This document shows positions 5,609-9,900 of a stretch of 9,900 nucleotides of DNA, one piece after another. Below the pieces are notes generated by a model. That model had not been told where the DNA came from. It was given only the letters and a program-made list of their open reading frames with translations, and did no database searches. How positions within the stretch are numbered: the stretch's first letter is position 1; every line of letters starts with the position of its first letter. The DNA comes from Deltaproteobacteria bacterium (GTDB lineage Bacteria; Desulfobacterota; Dissulfuribacteria; Dissulfuribacterales; JALVPX01): NCBI GenBank assembly GCA_027031565.1, contig JALVPX010000221.1:1-9900 (forward strand), written 5' to 3'. Both the position numbers and the translations under genes were made by a program.

Positions 5609-6652
5609 TTATACAAAGGTTACAGGCCCTTCTTCCGGGTCTCTGGGTTCTATTTTCCCGATTATCCTGGCCTCTTCCCCTAGGGCCTGGATCTGAAACA
5701 GCACATCTTTTACGATGTTTTCTGGTAGTATCAGCACCATGCCAATGCCGCAATTGAAGGTCCTGAACATCTCCATTTCAGGAATATCAGCCTTTTTCTG
5801 CAAAAACTTGAAAATTGGATGCATCTCCCATGAGGATTTTTCAATGACCGCCTTGCACGACTGGGGCAGAATTCTTGGGAGGTTTTCTAGCAGGCCTCCT
5901 CCAGTTATGTGCACCATTCCGTTGATTTTATACTCCTTCAGTATCCTGAAGATGGTGTTTACATAAATTTTTGTGGGCGTAAGCAATATTTCGGCAAGGG
6001 GCTGATTGCCCAGGTCCTCCACTGTATCTTGGACCCCAAGACCCATATCTTCAAAAAAGATCTTTCTCACAAGGGAAAACCCGTTGCTGTGTAGGCCGCT
6101 AGAGGCCAGGCCAACTATTATGTTCCCTACACCGATGTCTGAACCATCTATTATCTTCTTCCTGTCAACCACTCCAACCGAAAAGCCTGCAAGATCATAG
6201 TCCCCTTCCTTGTAAAGCCCGGGCATTTCGGCAGTTTCGCCGCCAATGAGTGAACAATTTGCCTGTTTGCACCCCTCGGCAATGCCCTTGATCACTGCTT
6301 CACCCACCTCTGGTTCCAGTTTCCCGGTGGAAAAATAGTCGAGAAAAAAGAGGGGCCTTGCCCCGCATACGAGGATATCATTCACGCACATGGCAACCAG
6401 GTCTATGCCCACGGTGTCATGAATGCCCGAGTCAATGGCGATTTTCAGCTTTGTTCCCACGCCGTCCGTGGAAGAGACCAAGACAGGCTGCTCAAATTCC
6501 TCGATGTCCATGGCAAACATGCCTGCGAAACCGCCTATTTCGGTCAGCACCCCCTTTTTAAAGGTGGATGCCACAATTGGTTTTATTTTTTCAACAAGTC
6601 GGTTAGCCTTGTCTATATCTACGCCTGCTTCTGCATACAGGTCCTTGCCCAT
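5609..6652 (-). CDS. purM: Phosphoribosylformylglycinamidine cyclo-ligase (AIR synthetase)
   Basis: PurM catalyses the ATP-dependent ring closure of formylglycinamidine ribonucleotide to 5-aminoimidazole ribonucleotide, step five of de novo purine synthesis, in the cytosol. The 347-residue length matches the family. Landmarks in order are YAEAGVDIDKANRLVEKIKP (6-25), the glycine-rich GGFAGMF (40-46), LVSSTDGVGTKLKIA (58-72) that binds ATP, GIDLVAMCVNDILVCGARPL (82-101), IGGETAEMPG (136-145), and DYDLAGFSVGVVDR (151-164). HITGGGLLENLPR follows in the C-terminal lobe. This is the AIRS fold with its characteristic acidic and glycine-rich ATP site intact. The ATG is preceded by GGAG at 7 nt. The gene leads the purM-DUF523 pair and diverges from the cysteine-rich gene with 57 bp between them. 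No purine riboswitch is visible in that short gap. Confidence 0.98.
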   Translation of the reverse strand: MGKDLYAEAGVDIDKANRLVEKIKPIVASTFKKGVLTEIGGFAGMFAMDIEEFEQPVLVSSTDGVGTKLKIAIDSGIHDTVGIDLVAMCVNDILVCGARPLFFLDYFSTGKLEPEVGEAVIKGIAEGCKQANCSLIGGETAEMPGLYKEGDYDLAGFSVGVVDRKKIIDGSDIGVGNIIVGLASSGLHSNGFSLVRKIFFEDMGLGVQDTVEDLGNQPLAEILLTPTKIYVNTIFRILKEYKINGMVHITGGGLLENLPRILPQSCKAVIEKSSWEMHPIFKFLQKKADIPEMEMFRTFNCGIGMVLILPENIVKDVLFQIQALGEEARIIGKIEPRDPEEGPVTFV

Positions 6653-6709
6653 GTTTGCACTCCACTATAAACAGTAACAAAGTGAGATTGATGACCAACA
6701 TTACATAAG

Positions 6710-7285
6710 ATGAGCATGGTTGACAATTCCGACAGGAAAAAAGTTAAGGGAAAATTGCTGGGCCTCCCCCACGGCACCGATTATTCTATACTTGAAAAGA
6801 TCGAATGGGCGGATTCTCTCTTTGAGGAATTTGGTTCAGATTTACTGAAGGATCCCAGGATCCAAGATGTGCTGTCCAGCTACAGGGCTGCCATAGCCGA
6901 GACATCAAAGGTGATGGAGGAAACAGGCGTTATTGCCGAATGCACCGATTGTGCAATAAATGACGGCGGCAGTTGCTGCGGTAAGGGAATAGAGGCAAAG
7001 TTCACGGTTGCCTTGCTCCTTTTGAACCGACTGCTTGGCAGTCGTCTTGACAAAGAACGGCAAGACATGGATGGCTGCTGGTTTCTGGGTGAAAGGGGAT
7101 GCAAGATTGCGGCAAGGCACACTATTTGTGTAAACTATTTGTGCAAACGTCTGCAAAGGAATATTGCCAGAAACAAGCTCCAGAGGCTGCAGAGATATAT
7201 AGGCGCTGAAGCTGATGCGGCCTTTGTTGCAGAAGAGGAACTCAAACAGTGGTTTCATACAAGGAAGAAGATGCAAGGTGGATGA
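6710..7285 (+). CDS. YkgJ-like cysteine-cluster protein (putative Zn/Fe binding)
   Basis: A soluble 191-residue protein with eight cysteines in two groups: C78, C81, C89, C90, and C123, C131, C140, C145. The arrangement C-x2-C-x7-CC, then C-x7-C-x8-C-x4-C, with an aliphatic helix (KFTVALLLLNRLLG) between, is like the YkgJ/UPF0153 'putative zinc- or iron-chelating domain', whose function is unknown. The N-terminal 75 residues are charged and helical, and the C-terminal 45 are a basic, probably helical tail. The start is ATG at 6710 with no good Shine-Dalgarno; a second ATG at 6716 is equally possible. The 3' end overlaps the deaminase-like gene, by 37 nt or by the 4-nt ATGA at 7282-7285 depending on that gene's start, which suggests translational coupling and shared function. 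Assignment to the family is by motif spacing and not by alignment. Confidence 0.65.
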   Translation: MSMVDNSDRKKVKGKLLGLPHGTDYSILEKIEWADSLFEEFGSDLLKDPRIQDVLSSYRAAIAETSKVMEETGVIAECTDCAINDGGSCCGKGIEAKFTVALLLLNRLLGSRLDKERQDMDGCWFLGERGCKIAARHTICVNYLCKRLQRNIARNKLQRLQRYIGAEADAAFVAEEELKQWFHTRKKMQGG

Positions 7286-7818
7286 AGCAGGCCCTGACCC
7301 TGGCAGAAAGAGCGCTAAAGTCAGGCGAGTTCCCCGTGGGATGCGTTCTCGTATCAGACAATGTCGTTGTGGGCAGCGGAGCCCGGCGCCACAGTAAAGA
7401 TGGGGAGTTAAACGAATTGGATCACGGTGAAATCGTTGCGCTTCGAGATTGGCTGTCAGGTGGGGGCAGAAGGAACGGCACGGTGAGCGCCTATTGCACA
7501 ATGGAACCCTGCCTCATGTGCATGGGGGCCTTGATCTTGAATGGTGTTGACAGGATCGTTTATGCCTATGAAGATGTCATGGGAGGGGCGGCGGGAATCG
7601 ATCGGTGCACTCCCCTGACCGGCGCGCTGGAGAGTTTGGGCTATTACCGTGATCAAAACATATTTCAAGAACATCTTTATTGTTCAAACAACATCGAGAT
7701 AGTCGGCGGAGTGTGCCGCAACGAGAGCCTTGCCCTGTTCAAAGAGTTTTTTAGAAACGAGCAGAACACCTATTGGAAGAACAGCCTTCTGGCCAAATAT
7801 ACCTTGAAAGTAGAATAA
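7249..7818 (+). CDS. Zinc-dependent nucleoside/tRNA deaminase-like protein (TadA-like, atypical)
   Basis: This is a cytidine deaminase-fold enzyme related to TadA, which deaminates adenosine to inosine at the tRNA wobble base, and to other nucleoside deaminases. Residues (from GTG 7249): ARWMKQALTLAERALKSGEFPVGCVLV (9-35) is the family N-terminal helix and first strand. H59-G60-E61 is the zinc His and catalytic Glu. MEPCLMCMGAL (85-95) supplies zinc Cys88 and Cys91, and GGAAGIDRCTPL (112-123) follows. The canonical His-Ala-Glu has Gly in the middle, and the 45-residue C-terminal extension (HLYCSNNIEIVGG... onward) is larger than usual. These differences make a true TadA role doubtful; another nucleoside substrate is plausible. 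The GTG at 7249 has GAGGAA about 9 nt upstream; ATG 7282 forms ATGA with the previous stop and is a credible alternative, but would cut the first helix short. It lies between the cysteine-rich gene and the radical SAM gene. Confidence 0.8.
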   Translation: MVSYKEEDARWMKQALTLAERALKSGEFPVGCVLVSDNVVVGSGARRHSKDGELNELDHGEIVALRDWLSGGGRRNGTVSAYCTMEPCLMCMGALILNGVDRIVYAYEDVMGGAAGIDRCTPLTGALESLGYYRDQNIFQEHLYCSNNIEIVGGVCRNESLALFKEFFRNEQNTYWKNSLLAKYTLKVE

Positions 7819-7894
7819 ATGGAGCAGCCCTGGCCTCTGGCAAGTTCCATGATTTTGGACAAGGACCCTGAACGTGGCAGAACAGGAATCATTG

Positions 7895-8959
7895 ATGAAT
7901 ATAGAAAAACGAACTGTGGAATTCAGCCCCCACAGCAGGAACATCTTTTTTCATATCCTTACCCAATGCAATCTGAAATGCAGCCACTGTTACATAAATC
8001 CCGAACAGCATGGAACAACAGTTCTGGACAAGGAAACAATATTCGAGTGGCTCAGAATACTGGTTGAATCTGAAATAGACCTCAGGCAGCTGCTCGGCCC
8101 CCATGTTGCGCCACAGGTCAACATTCCCAAGATTCCGCAGGAGACAAACGTCATTTTTTTGGGAGGAGAGCCCACGCTCAATCCTCATCTGCCAGACGCC
8201 ATAAGCGAGGCGCAGCGCCTGGGGTGCCGTTCCATAACAGTGGATTCCAACGGCTACCTTTTCCACGATTTTCTGGAAAAGGTATCTCCTGACCAGCTTG
8301 ATTTTTTGAGCTTCAGCCTGGATGGAAGCAAGCCGGCCGTAAATGATCCCATTCGGGGCGAGGGGGTCTTTGATGTGTGCACCCGAAACATCAGAAAGGC
8401 AGTTGCAAAAGGCTTTGCTACAAGCCTTATTTTTACCGTGAGCAGTAAAAATATAGATGATCTGCCCAACATGGTGCCCCTGCTTCGGGAACTGGGTATT
8501 GAACGTTTCTTCATCCAGGTGATCGGCATCAGGGGCAGGTCTGCAGGCGATTGGGCGTCAAACCTCCAGGTGGACCGGGAAAATTGGAACAGGATCGTGC
8601 CAGAAGTGGCGCAAGAGGTGGCCTCAAGCGGGATTCCTGTGACCTATCCCAAGGTATATCTCGATGAAAACGAGGAATTCGCCTGTGCAGGCCTGGTGGC
8701 GGACAACTATTTTGTATTTCCCAATGGACGTATCTACAGGTGTCCCTTGTGTGAGGATTACCCAATCCACTCCTTGGAAATAGGCCACAAGGGTTTAATG
8801 CCCAGGCCGCCTGTGCGGGAAAGCGATCTGTTCGTTTTGGATATCCCGGAAGGATGCGTGCTGAACAAGATATTGCATCCAGGAAACATTCGTTATGATG
8901 AGCACGGCAGGCCTGAAAGCAGGATCGCATGCTGCATGCTCAAGGAAGAACTCCTTTAA
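7895..8959 (+). CDS. Radical SAM protein with partial SPASM-type C-terminus
   Basis: A 354-residue radical SAM enzyme. C25-x3-C29-x2-C32 in TQCNLKCSHCYI binds the 4Fe-4S cluster that cleaves S-adenosylmethionine, and LGGEPTLNP (89-97) is the SAM-binding GGE motif. Further TIM-barrel strands are visible: SITVDSNGYL (113-122), DFLSFSLDGS (136-145), ATSLIFTVSSKN (175-186) and RFFIQVIGIRG (204-214). The C-terminus has C264-x13-G278-x4-C283, which fits the first half of the SPASM consensus, with C286, C321 and the C346-C347 pair as further ligands. This suggests one or two auxiliary clusters, though the full SPASM spacing is absent. An unusual insert (roughly 60-83, GPHVAPQVNIPKIP) precedes the GGE motif. 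I start at ATG 7895, with AGGA 7 nt upstream; the GTG at 7874 would add seven residues. It follows the deaminase-like gene by 76 bp and probably shares its operon. The substrate is unknown; SPASM-type enzymes often modify peptides or sugars. Confidence 0.9.
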   Translation: MNIEKRTVEFSPHSRNIFFHILTQCNLKCSHCYINPEQHGTTVLDKETIFEWLRILVESEIDLRQLLGPHVAPQVNIPKIPQETNVIFLGGEPTLNPHLPDAISEAQRLGCRSITVDSNGYLFHDFLEKVSPDQLDFLSFSLDGSKPAVNDPIRGEGVFDVCTRNIRKAVAKGFATSLIFTVSSKNIDDLPNMVPLLRELGIERFFIQVIGIRGRSAGDWASNLQVDRENWNRIVPEVAQEVASSGIPVTYPKVYLDENEEFACAGLVADNYFVFPNGRIYRCPLCEDYPIHSLEIGHKGLMPRPPVRESDLFVLDIPEGCVLNKILHPGNIRYDEHGRPESRIACCMLKEELL

Positions 8960-9900
8960 GAAGCCTTTCAACCCCTATCCGATGTTCTATCAAGTGCTGG
9001 TCCAGCATGATTTGTTCTGTCTGTTTCCAGGCATCCACGTCGATCCTCCCCGGCATGGCAAGGTCCTTCGGCAGCACAAGCTCCCTGGTAGCCTTTATTT
9101 GTTCCCGCAGCAAGGCATCGGGAACTTCAGGAGCATATTTCTTCAGCACCTTCACAGCATCCTCGAGATTTTGATCTGCGAGTGCCTCTGCCCATGCCTT
9201 CAACAGTGCCTTTGCAAACCTTTGAACCAGTTCCGGGTGCTGCTCAAAGACCTTTTTTGATGTGATAAGGGAATTGGCCACGAATCTGATGCCATATTTG
9301 GCAGGGTCCAAGAAGCAGGCTTCTTCGCCTTTCTGGGCCATCTTTTGTCTCAAAAGGATTCCCTGGGTGTTTCTGTAAACAGGCCACAAATGGACAATAC
9401 CTTTCCAGAATGGGTTAAAATCATAATGTACGGCATAAAGCTCCATCTGGTCAGGGTTAAGTTTATATTTAGCGAGCAGGGCCATTAATATTGCCTCGTC
9501 GTTTCCGCCGAAGGTTACGCCTATGCGATATCGCTTCAAATCTTCGGGAGACGAAAGACGGACCCTGCTGCAGCGGTAAATCCATTGGAGCGGATTGTTC
9601 TGAAAAAGCTGGGCAATCACCACCACAGGAGCACCTTTTGAAGCGGCCCTTATTACTTGATCCGCGGAGGCAACGCCGAAATGTGCCCTGCCGAGTTCCA
9701 GGTCCTTAATGGCGTCCTGTTCAGGTCCCCCTTCTTTGATGTCCACTTTTAGGCTGGCTGCGCTGAATATCCCTCTGTCCCTCGCCCACAAGTCTCCGAC
9801 AACGCTGGCATTGTAAAGCCATTTCAGCCGATAGACCACCTGAAACTGGGCTGCTTCTGGGATTTTTCGGCCTTTTTCACTATCCGAACCAGTGCACGAG
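8940..9900 (-). CDS. NMT1/THI5-type ABC transporter substrate-binding lipoprotein (partial, 5' end outside window)
   Basis: A periplasmic binding protein of the SsuA/ThiY/NMT1 superfamily, which delivers sulfonates, pyrimidine precursors or similar small molecules to an ABC permease. The frame is open across the right edge. Reading in from 9899 gives SCTGSDSEKGRKIPEAAQF, where the Cys has the Ser/Gly/Asp-rich run of a lipoprotein just after its lipobox. The start and signal peptide are therefore outside; the GTG at 9839 is internal. Features follow in order: YRLKWLYNASVVGDLWARDRG, the first strand and helix; GGPEQDAIKDLELGRAHFGVASADQV; PVVVIAQLFQNNPLQWIY; and RIGVTFGGNDEAILMALL. The last part (LITSKKVFEQHPELVQRFAKALLKAW) is the second-lobe helix typical of NMT1/THI5 proteins. 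The ligand is not decided by sequence; permease and ATPase genes would be expected to the right, or downstream in the operon. The stop overlaps the last 20 bp of the convergent radical SAM gene. Confidence 0.85.
   Translation of the reverse strand, partial: SCTGSDSEKGRKIPEAAQFQVVYRLKWLYNASVVGDLWARDRGIFSAASLKVDIKEGGPEQDAIKDLELGRAHFGVASADQVIRAASKGAPVVVIAQLFQNNPLQWIYRCSRVRLSSPEDLKRYRIGVTFGGNDEAILMALLAKYKLNPDQMELYAVHYDFNPFWKGIVHLWPVYRNTQGILLRQKMAQKGEEACFLDPAKYGIRFVANSLITSKKVFEQHPELVQRFAKALLKAWAEALADQNLEDAVKVLKKYAPEVPDALLREQIKATRELVLPKDLAMPGRIDVDAWKQTEQIMLDQHLIEHRIGVERLLKGVLP

Noticed and set aside
9491..9709. Plus-strand frame inside the binding-protein gene
   Set aside because: Antisense shadow of a clearly coding minus-strand gene, with an Arg/Pro-rich composition.
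9837..9839. GTG as the true start of the binding-protein gene
   Set aside because: The frame stays open to the window edge and encodes a lipobox-like Cys with a typical linker, so the real start lies outside.

Overview
The window reads as bacterial chromosome, most likely from an anaerobic or microaerophilic Gram-negative bacterium of the Deltaproteobacteria/Desulfobacterota type. This is an inference from the gene mix: a short FtsY without a long acidic N-domain, an HU/IHF-type protein, a radical SAM enzyme, a DUF523 protein, a DUF4405-like membrane protein and a lipoprotein-type binding protein. No single gene fixes the taxonomy.

Left part (1-3804) is visibly AT-rich and loosely packed, with long non-coding gaps. 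It starts with a 62-nt two-part hairpin carrying a ribosome binding site and start codon for a minus-strand gene that leaves the window. About 470 bases with no convincing gene follow. Then come three plus-strand genes that are not tightly joined: a small exported protein of probable OB-fold type (696-1145), a three-helix membrane protein with two copies of a soluble helical domain (1456-2295), and an ArsB/NhaD/SLC13-type ion transporter (2440-3528). Stem-loops or palindromes lie in the gaps between them, and one possible 41-residue ORF with a strong Shine-Dalgarno sits at 1305-1430.

Middle part (3805-6652) is compact housekeeping DNA. ftsY (minus) and an HU/IHF-family gene (plus) diverge from a shared intergenic region. 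purM followed by a DUF523 gene forms a minus-strand pair that converges on the HU gene.

Right part (6710-8959) is a three-gene plus-strand cluster starting 57 bp from purM and divergent from it. It encodes an eight-cysteine YkgJ-like protein, an atypical TadA-like zinc deaminase whose gene overlaps the first, and a radical SAM protein with a partial SPASM-type cysteine motif. This cluster is the best candidate in the window for an uncharacterised pathway. It converges, with a 20-bp overlap, on a minus-strand NMT1/THI5-type substrate-binding lipoprotein gene. That gene's signal peptide lies beyond the right edge; the visible reading frame begins at or next to the probable lipobox cysteine.
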